64,000 nucleotides of DNA from Trichoderma breve (Eukaryota > Ascomycota > Sordariomycetes > Hypocreales > Hypocreaceae). The notes beneath the pieces are model-generated. The model saw only the letters and a program-made list of their open reading frames with translations. It did not search any database and had not been told where the DNA came from. Of this stretch, positions 32,988 to 43,800 are shown one piece after another; within the stretch, counting starts at the first letter, position 1, and every line of letters begins with the position of its first letter. The stretch is from assembly GCF_028502605.1 (NCBI RefSeq), contig NC_079236.1:2728001-2792000 (forward strand), given 5' to 3'. A program made the position numbers and the translations under genes.

Positions 32988-33143
32988 ACAGAGACAACTA
33001 TTGCTTTAGCTTAGAGCTACAGAGACAACTATTGTTTTACTTCAGAATCACAGAGACAACTATTGTTTTAGTTTAGAACTTAGAGACAACTATTGCCTTA
33101 GCTTAGAATCACAGAGACAGCTATTGTTTTAGTTTAGAACTCG
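32988..33143. repeat. about 32-bp minisatellite, 5 units
   Basis: The unit is close to ACAGAGACAACTATTGTTTT plus AGTTTAGAATC. Five imperfect copies run from 32988 to 33143. Confidence 0.85.
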
Positions 33144-33899
33144 ACGTATCAATTACTGCCTAGGAGCATTTTCAACAACTACCCCATGAGATAATAAGAA
33201 GCATGCCCATCTAGTAGCTATTGAGAGCCCTCAAGATGAAAAGAAAAAAAGCAAAAACCATCCCGACCCGGAATTTATTACGTCGCACAACCACATAGCT
33301 TTAGAAACAGGGTATTCAGGACCAAAAAGGAAAAAAAGGAAAGAAATCGGATCGACATGACAGAGAACGGTGAGCAAAGAAAAAGGAGAACCTGACAAAG
33401 AAAGACGCAGCCCGTTGAATAGAAGAAGAGACAGAACAAGAGAAAATGAAAACCGTCGTGCAACGAAAAACAAAACGAAAAAAAGACCTCGATTCACGTT
33501 GGTCGTGCCACCGTCTCCCAAACGAAAAAGAAAGAACGCCGCTGTGCATGTCGCATTATTCCTCCCTGGTGCGCCGCAGTACGTGTATATCCGTCTAGGC
33601 AGCAATGTATGTAATCGAACCCCTCAATAGACTTGAAAAAAGAAATTAGAGGCGAAGAATGAAGAAAAGAAAGGAAATCAAGTCAGTGGGGAATCCATCG
33701 TCTCCCCGTCCATTTCCGTCTTTGTTGCTGCCTTTCAGCACTCTAAGCTGAACAGTCTTGGATCATCCTGATAAAGCAGTTTTCCATCCATGACCACGTT
33801 GTGTTGAGTGATGTTGTAACGGTGACAACTCTCCGCGCGTTCTTGGCTGTACAATGAGCCCAAGTTAAACCATAAGCATGGTAGGGTAAAAAGACGCGG
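33144..33899. other. 3' flank of the duplicated-domain gene
   Basis: Purine-rich on the plus strand between 33290 and 33500, which gives spurious Lys/Arg-rich frames. No gene supported. Confidence 0.5.
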
Positions 33900-35966
33900 T
33901 TAAAAGAAAGAGGGCTTTGTAAGGACGCGATATTCAACATAGTCTTCCCCATCAATGTTGATTATGGTTCCTTGTGACACGAGTTTGCCCATAAACGGCC
34001 CATTCGTCTTGCGCTCATACTTGACACCGTCGTACACCTTGGCGTCTTCGGCGCCAGCCTTAAGGCGCAGAGTCTCCTGGCGGGCCCAGACCTTATTCAG
34101 GCGCTGCATATCTTCCGACTCATGGAAACGAGGAGTTCTGCCGTTGGTGGTGGCGGCGGCTTGGGACGGGACCGTGGCAACAACGGCGGCAGCAGCCGCA
34201 GCCGCAGCGTCAGCGACAAGAGCAGCGGCTCGTTCTCGGTGCATGGCGTGGCGGTCGGCGCGGCCCTGCGCAGCTTCGACGCGCGCAATCTCCCTGCGAG
34301 CGAGCGCGTTGGTTCGCTCCATCCCGTCTGAGTTCATTCCGCGGTTCGTGGCTCGGGAGTCTGGACGCTGAGGTTCCTGTTCGGCATAAGCTCGTGGCTG
34401 ACGGAGGTCGTTTTCGTTGAAAGACTGTCGAGGAGCAGCCCGAGATTCCCCGCGGCGCGACTGCCGGAGTTCGTGCTGAGCTCCACCAACGTCTGACCGG
34501 CCATTTGCCAAGTCTGAGTCGTCAGCAGCGATAGGGTGGTATGGAGCAATAGGCTGGTGAATGTGTCTATAGCCGGAGCCCGCACGAGCCTGGGCTTCAT
34601 GTACGGCCCTGATTTCGTTGCCAATGCGGTCTTCGGGTACTTCGCCTTGATCCAGTTGATACTGGCGGACTCGGCAATATTCTTTAATTTCCGACCTCTG
34701 AAGCGGCTTCAAGTGCGGTTCAAATTCCACCTCCTCATATTGAATCCAGAGCGCGCCAGCACCCGAGGGAAAGTTGCCATCGACAAATCGGCCATCACGG
34801 GTTTCACGAACTACTTTTACTCTGAACATGTCATTCTGTCCCAGGATGCCGTACACGGCGTGACGATCCCTAGGGTCTTCCTCGCTAGAGCCCTTCCAAT
34901 AACCCAGCAAGATGCGCGTGGGCCGGGTACCTGGAAGAGGTCCATGCAGCTTCGGAACATGGGGCGGACGAGGTTGCAGAGCAGGCTGAGATGGCAGCAA
35001 AGGCGAACGCTCCGGTGGGCTATTGCTACCACCGGGGTTGATGGCGGCAAAGCCACCGCTCACGCGTCTTCTCTTGGCATCTGGGCGGCCGGGGCTAAAG
35101 GCCGAGTCAGGCAATTCAGGACCGTGGGCTATGGCAGGCTGAGTAGCTGGGTTATCAAAGGCAGGGTTCTCTTTGACTCTGCGGATGGCCTCCTTGACTG
35201 CTGCTCTCTCCGCAGTCTTGCGTTCTTCCTCGTTCTCTTCCTGAATGTCAGTTCGCAACCTCACATACTCTTTGACCTGAAAGTGATCAAGGCCAACCAA
35301 ATGCTTGGAAAAGACGACCCGTTCGAAAGTAACCCAGCTGCCGCCAGGACCCGGGGGCATGGGGTACTCATTGCTGATTGGCTCGTTGGCAACGGTATAA
35401 GGCTGGATTCGAGTACGTAATCGGTCACGAACGTCAATGAAGCCTATCACTGCATGGCGACCTTCGGGATCAGGAATTGGCGAGTCTCTCCAGTGGCCCA
35501 ACAAGACGCCCCGGACGGTTCCCAGACTCTGTCGCGATGGCTTGGACTTGAGGCCCGGTGCGAGAGGAGGACTCTTTGTTCCGTCATTAGAGATTTCCAT
35601 CTTGCTCTCACTGAGGTCGGTAAAGACCGAGTTTCGCTTGCGCTTAGGGTAGTGAGAAACTGCGGCTTCATTTTGGGTATCTGTCATAATCTCGTCGTCG
35701 TTTTCAGAAGTGACGCGAAGAGGAGAAGACTTTAGATCACCGTTAGTACTGGCATGAACGATAATAGAGCCGGCTTGATCATTCAGACCCACCCCTGATG
35801 GTGAATGAACGTTGCTATCGGGCTCACTAAGCTCGCTTTCTGCTTCGTTGTCGTCAAAAGGTTTGCTGTGTCCGTTGAGCGGTCTGGGATTCATGTCAGC
35901 TGGTGTCGATGGAGCGGTTGAAAGCCCGTCACTAAGAGGCGAAGAGACGGAGGAGCAATGGTCCAT
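33900..35966 (-). CDS. uncharacterised protein with a tandemly duplicated domain
   Basis: A single-exon frame of 688 residues with a good start context (TCAAAATGG). Residues 1-145 are Ser/Pro/Asp-rich and include a basic KRKR patch. Two related segments of about 90 residues follow, at 149-238 (LLGHWRDSPIPDPEGRHAV ... VKEYVRLR) and 347-434 (LLGYWKGSSEEDPRDRHAV ... IKEYCRVR). They share LLG-W--S---DP--RHAV-G, a W-----E-V-F--HL motif and a KEY-R-R end. A KRRRV patch at 299-303 could be a nuclear signal. Then come an Arg/Ala-rich region with a long Ala run near 605-615 and a compact C-terminus (DGEDYVEYRVLTKPSFF). I do not recognise the family. A nuclear, protein- or DNA-contacting role is only a guess. 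Confidence 0.85.
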   Translation of the reverse strand: MDHCSSVSSPLSDGLSTAPSTPADMNPRPLNGHSKPFDDNEAESELSEPDSNVHSPSGVGLNDQAGSIIVHASTNGDLKSSPLRVTSENDDEIMTDTQNEAAVSHYPKRKRNSVFTDLSESKMEISNDGTKSPPLAPGLKSKPSRQSLGTVRGVLLGHWRDSPIPDPEGRHAVIGFIDVRDRLRTRIQPYTVANEPISNEYPMPPGPGGSWVTFERVVFSKHLVGLDHFQVKEYVRLRTDIQEENEEERKTAERAAVKEAIRRVKENPAFDNPATQPAIAHGPELPDSAFSPGRPDAKRRRVSGGFAAINPGGSNSPPERSPLLPSQPALQPRPPHVPKLHGPLPGTRPTRILLGYWKGSSEEDPRDRHAVYGILGQNDMFRVKVVRETRDGRFVDGNFPSGAGALWIQYEEVEFEPHLKPLQRSEIKEYCRVRQYQLDQGEVPEDRIGNEIRAVHEAQARAGSGYRHIHQPIAPYHPIAADDSDLANGRSDVGGAQHELRQSRRGESRAAPRQSFNENDLRQPRAYAEQEPQRPDSRATNRGMNSDGMERTNALARREIARVEAAQGRADRHAMHRERAAALVADAAAAAAAAVVATVPSQAAATTNGRTPRFHESEDMQRLNKVWARQETLRLKAGAEDAKVYDGVKYERKTNGPFMGKLVSQGTIINIDGEDYVEYRVLTKPSFF

Positions 35967-37377
35967 TTTGACTCAAAATGGTTTGTAAAACAGAAAATAG
36001 TCTTTTAAAAATCGAATGATGAAAAGAAGAAATGCTGAATCAAGAAGACAGGGAAACTCGAGAAGAGTAAAAATTATAATCAGATAGCAAAGAGAGATGG
36101 GTTGTCTTTGGGCCTAAATGAAACTAATGGCCCAGGCAGCAAGATGGAATATTGCACAAAACTAGCGCCGCAATTTCCTTTTCCTGTCCTCTTGTTTCTC
36201 TTGACAACTGCTCTCAAGAAAGCAGGCGCCTAGCCGATGTGCAAGCGTTGGGGAGAAATGGTGCACGGAACTCCGGTGCTGCAGATGCAAGATGGCATCA
36301 GAGCCTATCTTGAGCTCTTGAAGAGATTGACAGCAACTCGCTGTCTAGAGCTGCAGCATGAAACATGTCATAAGCGGCATGTGATTGATGGAGGGCAACG
36401 GTAATGGGGCAGAGATCAGGGGGTCAGGTTGAGATGCAAGATCGGGAATCAGGCCACTGCCGCGCACAACTCATCGATATAAGACGTCCATTCCTACGGG
36501 AACACGTTGCACTGACTGCCAATAAGTGCCTCTGTCTAAGCCACTAGGCTTGAGGCAAAGTTTGTGAGCGGCACACCTCGATCGGCAAGGACAGGCTGCA
36601 GAGTATTGGACCAATCAAGTTGCCTAGCAAACTCAGCTCACCTTTGACGAAGACTGCAAGGAGATGTGAAGGATGGGATGCCCATGGAAATGGCGTGTCG
36701 AAGCCGAAAACGAAGGTAATAACAATCCTGATAACGGAGAAGGATCAAGTTGGCAGAAAGATGAGGTTGATGCTGTTTTGTGCATTCGAGATGTAAATGG
36801 CACGACTATTCCATTCCAGCTGCTTGGTTTGCCGATATCGCGATTGCGTCTTTGCGGGTGGGATTTTGGATTTTGGATTTTGCAGTGAAGAAGGGAAAGA
36901 AGGGAAGAAGCAGTCGAGGCGAAGAAGTTTGCTAAGACAATTGCAAGGCAGTTGGTCCCGGGCGAGACAGAACTAACGAACGGGCAATCACAAGGAGATG
37001 CTCGGGCAGTGGCAGGCGGAAAGAGCCCCACAGCGATGGAAGACGGCCGGTGAATCGCAGCAAAAAAAAAAAAGTCTTGGTTTTGGTGCCCTTTTTTTGC
37101 TTTGTTGCCGTGAAACAGGAGGCCAAGGAAAAGGGCGCAAAAAAGGGGGCGAGACCAGAAACTCGAGTTGCACACGGAATTGAGTTCGGTTCGAGCTGCA
37201 GTGGCGCGGATTGCCGCAAGGGCGAACGAGAGAGAGCGAGATAGGCTTCATACTTTGCTGCTGCTTGCCGCGGACACTTTTCCGTGACGAACAATGCATG
37301 TGTATTTGAAGACGAGAAAAAGAGACTGAATAGAAGAGATAGAAGAGAATAGAATAAAAAAAAAATAGTAAACTCAC
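35967..37377. other. gene-poor stretch, probable 5' region or intron
   Basis: Upstream of the 688-residue gene. On the minus strand near 36660-36640 there is TTGCAG|TCTTCGTCAAAG|GTGAGC, which could be a tiny leader exon. An A-run at 37062-37073 and T-run at 37088-37095 occur. No coding exon that would follow the one at 37378-37772 could be identified with confidence. Confidence 0.35.
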
Positions 37378-37772
37378 TTTGGCATGTCGTTGATGATGGG
37401 TCCGTTGGTGGACTCTCGCGGAGGCGTCGTCGATGCTGAAGGTCCCTTATCGACTGGCGAGCGTGACAGCGAGTGCGAGTGTGAGTTTGAATAAGATTGA
37501 TACGAATGAGGCTGAGGCTGAGACGGAGGTTGAGACTGAATCTGCGGCAGCGTGTTTGGATGCAGCGGCTTAGGCTCTTCAACAATCGGCGGCGGCGTCT
37601 TCTCGATGATAGGATTCAACAGGGCCGCCGTGCTCAGCATTGGGTGGTGAGGCAGCTCTCTCTTTTCTGACGGCTCCCGGGGCTGTGGAGGTGGAAGAGT
37701 CGCCATGTTGGTCTCTGTTGATGGGATCGGCGGTGTCCGCGAATAATGTTCAACAGCTACGCCGTCCATCAT
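37378..37772 (-). CDS. first coding exon of a proline-rich protein (partial gene model)
   Basis: On the minus strand MMDGVAVEHYSRTPPIPSTE starts at 37772. A Pro/Gln/Ser-rich sequence follows (ELPHHPMLSTAALLNP; then QSQPPSQPQPHSYQSYSN) up to NDMPK. There the reading reaches AAA|GTGAGT, a strong 5' splice site at 37377; unspliced, it stops one codon later. A TATA box lies about 70 nt upstream of the start. The composition resembles the disordered N-termini of fungal transcription regulators, but no DNA-binding domain is in this exon. I could not place the next exon. The gene is likely real; its product is unknown. Confidence 0.5.
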
Positions 37773-37838
37773 GTGAGATTTCTCGAGTTGCGTTGTGTTG
37801 TGGAATTAATAACGCGCGGCGAAGGGCTGGGGTCGTGA

Positions 37839-37847
37839 TTATATAAA
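37839..37847 (-). promoter_or_regulatory. TATA box for the 37.4-37.8 kb gene
   Basis: On the minus strand CTTTATATAAT lies about 70 nt before the ATG at 37772, followed by a short leader with ACAACACAACGC. It supports transcription from here. Confidence 0.45.
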
Positions 37848-40800
37848 GAAACGATGCTATCAAAGCACTATTACCGGGTCAAGGCTGACCGGCCGGTAGT
37901 ATTTTTGTCTTGTCAGCCGGCGAGAAGCTCGGCTGGGTCCGATGGACGTAAACACCGAATACCACAATACAGATTTAGCCGACGGAGAGTGAGACTGAGA
38001 CTTGAAGTGTGGAAAGCACAGAGGGCATCAAGATAAGAAACAGGGGCGTTGTCGAGGCGGGAGATACACGTGATGGCGACGAAGTTTGGTGATGACAAAC
38101 TGTGCCTACGAATTTATGGCTTAGGGAAAAAAGGAAAAGGAAAAAAAGAAAGAGAAGAAGAAAAAGAAGAGGAGGAGAATATTTCGAAACGATATTATGA
38201 GGATCCCGCAAGTAGCCTCTGTCCGGACCTGGGCTGAAGAGAGATTGTCGGGTCCCGGAAACCAACAGACCTGATCGGCTGCGAGTCTGAGTCTAATCGG
38301 TGACAAGGGGGGGGTGTGCGATGCAAAAGACGAACATGGAGCTAAATAACGAGAGCAGGTGGGAATCCAAGAGGGAAAAAAAAAATGGAAAAAAAGCAAG
38401 GGCGTAACGAGTGAATAATCAGGTCGCCACCCCCGAAAGATACTAGCACAATATACGAGCTGGTGCTAATTGATTAATACAGCTTTTTTTACGAGTACTG
38501 TACTTGGCCGGACAAATTCGCCGTATTCTGAAATGACTCGAAAACGATGGGCGATGAGAGAGGAAGAGGGGAAGAGGGCAGAAGTTAAAAAAAAAAAAAA
38601 GTTACAAAAAAAAAAAGAAGAAGAGCGGAAAGGAAAGAAAAGGACAGAAATCGAACAGAAACAGCCAAGATGAATGCTATACTTGTCCCCTTGTTCAATC
38701 AACTGTTCAATATACTCGTACTATCTCTGATTGACTTTTCGCCACACACAGAAGGCACTGAGAGAGAAATGGAGCAGCAGAAAGGGAGGAAATTAGCTGT
38801 TCTAGCGGAAAGGAAGGGTTAATATGGGACTCTGTAGACTACATGACTACCTACGACTACCTCTACAGCCCCGATCCGTCTAGACGCTGCGCTGAACGAC
38901 AACGAAAGAAAAGAAAAAGCCCAGCGAGAGGGAGGGGGCGTGTGATTGTGATGGACGACCAAAGTTGCGACAAGTTGAGCTACTTTGGACGGGTCCCCTA
39001 GAACGCAGAGTGGAGGCGGGTGCAGGGGTGCGAAAGTTGTCGTAACGGGTAATGAATAAATGAGACAAGAGACACAGTCGTGTCTTGGTTCCTTCTCAAG
39101 GGATGGCGCATGATATATTGGATTGGCTTGACTCGGTGCGAGCGAGAGGCTGGCGAGACAAGGCCAAGCAGGACTCATCAGAGACAAGCAAAGCAACACA
39201 TAAGTATACCGACTCGGACAGCCATTCATTTATCCATTCCTGTGCCTGTGCTTGCTTCCGTGATCCTATCCGGTAGCACATCAATACTGTATGATAGCTG
39301 AGGTACCTACTTCTACTACGAGTACTATTGATTGCCAAGTGCTACAAGGACCATTGGATGTATCCGCTCCCCTCCTTCGTAGGTAATGATGCATTACAGT
39401 ATGGCAACTAGTATATGCACGAGCTAGGCACAACGGCATCCTATAGCATGCGCCCAAGGCACCAATCACCGTCGAACGAGCATCTCGAGCTATGACAGAT
39501 ACGAAGCGCCGAGAGAAGGCCATGAATAACTTGACATAATATTGCCGCACCCTCGCTGCTGCGGTGAATCGAGATCCTGCTTGGGGGGCTGATTGGCTGT
39601 TGCCTCGATACTACTGCGAGTAGTAACTAGGGGACCAGACGCCAGCCTCGTCACATGTTCCCGCAAATGGACACAACGACAAAAGTAATCGTTTGTAATC
39701 GTCAGAGGCAAGGCGGACTATTGACGTGCATTTCCCGTTTGTTGTGCTGAATACGCACGCATTATATTTGGCGCTCCTTACAAGCACCCAAGCCCGGCTC
39801 AAGCCACCAAAGCTGTAATACGCCGCAGGCTAGGAGATAACAGTGGTTCAGAAGGATCGAGTCCATAAATGCGAAATACGATCAAACCCGCTCAGAGGTT
39901 TTAGGCGGGAACTTTTTGGGGCTGTACTTTGTGAATTGATACTGGAGCAGCTGCTTGGCATTAACAAAGCAGATGCATTTTCGGCGCAGGGCCAAGGCGG
40001 CGAGACTTGGGAAATGAGATGGATAAAAAAAAGTTCTCAGCGTCGTATTATTAGCTTCTGGTTGTGTCTCTCTCCCTTCAACCAACCTTGCGTGGTAGTA
40101 CTACTGTAGGAAGAGCTTGTTGGTGAGCACGCAAGTCTTTCTCCTTTGGGAAGCGCAGATTAATATACAAACCAGCATAAATTCCGAGGCACGGAGCAAA
40201 AAAATAATGACAAAACGAATTGCCTGAAGCCCCAAAATAAAAACAAACCATAACAGGAAAAAAATGAAAATAAAAAAAAGTCCGCGCCCAGTCAAAATGG
40301 CGGTGCACCCGGCACGGCGCAACTGTCATTCTGGCGGAGAAAATACGCACATGGGCTCAGTTCACATGTTGGCCTTTGGGGCCGAGTCTCCGTTGCCCAA
40401 AGAGCGCACGGGCGCAGGGCCGTCGTTCGATTTTCAGTTGCGCCAAGTTTAGTTTTGGAATCTATTCTTCCGCATTACTCCATACGAATATACGACGGAT
40501 CACCATAGCCCATAGCCCATAGCCCATAGCCCATAGCCCATAGGTACCTTGGGTTACTAAAACCGAAACAGGGACTTACTTTGCTGTGATAGGCAAGGAG
40601 TACGAGGCAGCCAGCAGAATGTCGGCAGATAGATAGATAGGGGGACCACCCAATCAACCAATTGTTCAATCAAGTAGTCCAATGCAATCAACAGATGGAT
40701 GATCAATTAAGTTGAAATAGTTCAAATTAAGATGGAAATGCAAAAAGTTATCGTGTCAGTTGCATAACTCGCCCGTTTCACCAGTGCTGCTAGTAGAGAA

Positions 40801-43800
40801 CCAGGCAGCAAGACAAATGAAACACAAAGCAACACGTCACAAAAATTATATACTTTGGCTCTCTTCTCTTAGTACCAGGACCTCCCTTTGTTGGAATGAG
40901 CACTCGGACCCCGGAAACGCGATCTCCACTAGGAAACTACAAGTACAGGTCCCTATAACGCGTGGAACTCCGAGAGCTGGAAGCAAGGGGGGGGGGCGTG
41001 TTGCAAAGTCTAGAACAGGCAATTCACGATGACGCTCTGCAGAGATGACGAAGGAGTTCTCCCGTTTCTCGAAAGAGCATTTTGGCAATGGGAAACTTTG
41101 TTGTCATTCAGTGCTTCTCATTGGAAGCGCTAATCGACAAGTCCCTTTCTTTTCACTCTTCCCCTCGGTCTTCTTTTTTTTCCCACCTCGGTAAGTGTGC
41201 CTAGTACAGGCAAGGGGAAGACCGGGAATCTCACACAAAAACTCACGCAGTCAGCAACCCAAAATCCATACTTGCCGGAGTCTAAATCAATACGACACAA
41301 AAAGATGAACTGGAAAATATGATTACCAGAGCAAAACACAACCGCAGCACGCACCTCGAGCACCTACACAATCACGCACAAACACAAAAAAGCCACCCCA
41401 TGTTTCTCCGCGCTCCTCAATTCTCCCCTAAACATGCCGTGTCAACTTAGCCGTTCCGATGCTGTTGTCTCTCATTGGTTACATCGGTTAATACAGGCCG
41501 AGTACATAGTGAACCCCCTACTTTTTGAGGCAAACGCTGCTAACGCAGACCAATAACCCAATACGTAAAATCACACAAAAAGAAAAAGAAACAAGTGAAA
41601 ACACAGTCTGGAAAAAAAGGAGAGACAGAGAGAGAAACCTGTTTTTTTCTCGGCAACTTTACGCCGCTTCGAGTTGACTGCTGTTGGTTGGGTCTTTTTT
41701 CCCGCTCTTTTTACTAGTTGCCCTTGGCTTCAGGATGGATGAAAAGGATTCGATCCTGCGTGCCCACTTGCTCGTCACCATCCATCATAATCGCTTAGAA
41801 TGAGCTGCATAACCCGAGAAGAGAGGGCATTGAAAACCTCGGCCCCGAAAAAAAAAAACACATGGTCGAGAACTTTGGGCCCTGCGAATGGCATCAAGTT
41901 CCATTTTCCCAAACGGGGGGAGGGCCTTTGCGTCCAATCCCGTGGCCGCAGACACATGCTGCTGCGCTGACGCGATAGGCCAACCCCCATACATACCATA
42001 CATAAACCCGAAATTTCATGTGTGTGTGAGTACCAGTAGTACTACTCATAGTGTGTGTGTGTGTGCGTTCTCTGTCGGCTGAAGGAATTACATATCCAAT
42101 TGCCTTGTTTAGCATGTCCCAGGTTTGACTCGCTACGAGCGGTCACAGCTGGCTACTAGCAAACGGGCTAACAGTAATTATTTGCCCATCCGCAAAAAGT
42201 TGATTTGTGATTAGTGATGGAGCCCTTTGGCGGTCTTAGGCAAACCTCGACAAAAAAGGGACAATCAACTATTGATGACAGGACTTTGCACCGAGTCGTA
42301 CTAGCTTGCCCAGCAGATCCCCTTCGACGTCAGCTTGGGGGAACGGAGGACCCCCCCAGCTCTTGGGGTATTTTCTGCCTTCCATGCATCAGCCCGTCAA
42401 TGCTTATTTTTACTTGCCCTGCTTGCTGTTCGTCCTCGAGACCAGGCCGTCCCAAAAAAAGCAAGCGATTTGACATGCTGAGTCAACTCGAAGCAGAATA
42501 CTACAGCAACTACTCAAAACGGTCAAAATGAGGCATTGGGCGCCCAAAGGGAAGAAATCCCGAGGAGCCTTGCGTCTTTGTCCTTCTCTTGTGTGTCATA
42601 TCATATCATACCACCTACATCCTCCGGCTTGCAGTAACTAGTTAGCACTGGGCACTATTTAGCATTGAATTGATTTGTTTTTCGCATGGAACGTGTTTTT
42701 TATGTACTTGTACATTGCTCCATAAAAGAACCCGCGAGACCCGTGTGCAAGTTACAGCTAAAAACTTTACCTCTGACCGTGCCGCCAACTAGCGCAACCT
42801 AATTACGGAGATGATTATCACAGGGCGAGAGACATTGTTTGGATTTCTTGGGCAGATACGCCTCTTTCTGATTGCGTGGCTGCGTTGGGCCGACACAAAA
42901 GGTTGATAGAGGGAGCCCATCAGGCCAGATTACATGCAACTTGTGCCGCCGACATGCCACTCAGGCTGGTGCCGCAAAAGGCCGCACTCTTTTGTGTTGT
43001 ACCTCTAGGGTAATGGGAGGATTTTGGGTTACGCCTCTTTTTTACTTGGTTCGGCAAACAGAGCAGCCGATAGTGTTACCTTGATAGGTAGTAGGTGGGT
43101 TTACTAATAGGGACAGGTGCATGTTCAAAGGCATTTGACATCACCGGGGCAAAGTCCCCTAGACTGATCGATTAGCCTATGCGCTCGATCCTGCCGGGAA
43201 TCTCTTGAGTCGAGGCGAGTCGAGACGAGAATCGTGTGATGCAAAAGTACAGCCAGCACATTATACTTTGCGAGATGCCCGTCGTTATGCCCAGTTGGGT
43301 AATTGCTGTAGTATATCGTCCAGCGGCATTAGCGCAAATTAGCTCATTGTTTCTGGGAACGGGCTGGAACAGCCAGGTCGTAAAATAGAGTAATTAATTT
43401 AAGCAAATAAAATTCCAAATGCAGCACTAGGCACAGCTAAACACATACGAGGCGCCGCAAAGAGGAGCCCCCGGTTAAGGTTGTGAGCATTTGCCTGTCT
43501 TGGATCAAAAACAACGTTCAAAACACAAAGAGTGGGAATTGCTCAAAAAGCAATAAGGGAAACACAAAAAAAAAGAGACGAATAAGAAAAAACACCGCTA
43601 GACCCACCGATAGTCTTCAGCTTTTTTTTGTTACTACTGTAGGCGGGGAAGGGGGAGGATTCCCGGATAGACATGCTTGAGTGTGGTTCGTACATATTTC
43701 CTCTTCGGAAGAACCAACAGAAGCTTCTTCCAGGGGGGGTGCAAAGTGTAGACCAAAATTCTTCCGGCGCCACCGAATGATTCCATCTTGCTTTTTTACT

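Noticed and set aside
36633..37585. Minus-strand frames of 180-217 codons after the proline-rich exon
   Set aside because: Rich in Phe, Ser and Leu from pyrimidine tracts, with no conserved text; could not be joined convincingly to the exon at 37378-37772.
41735..41790. AGGATTCGATCCT resembling a tRNA T arm
   Set aside because: No D arm, anticodon arm or acceptor stem can be built around it.
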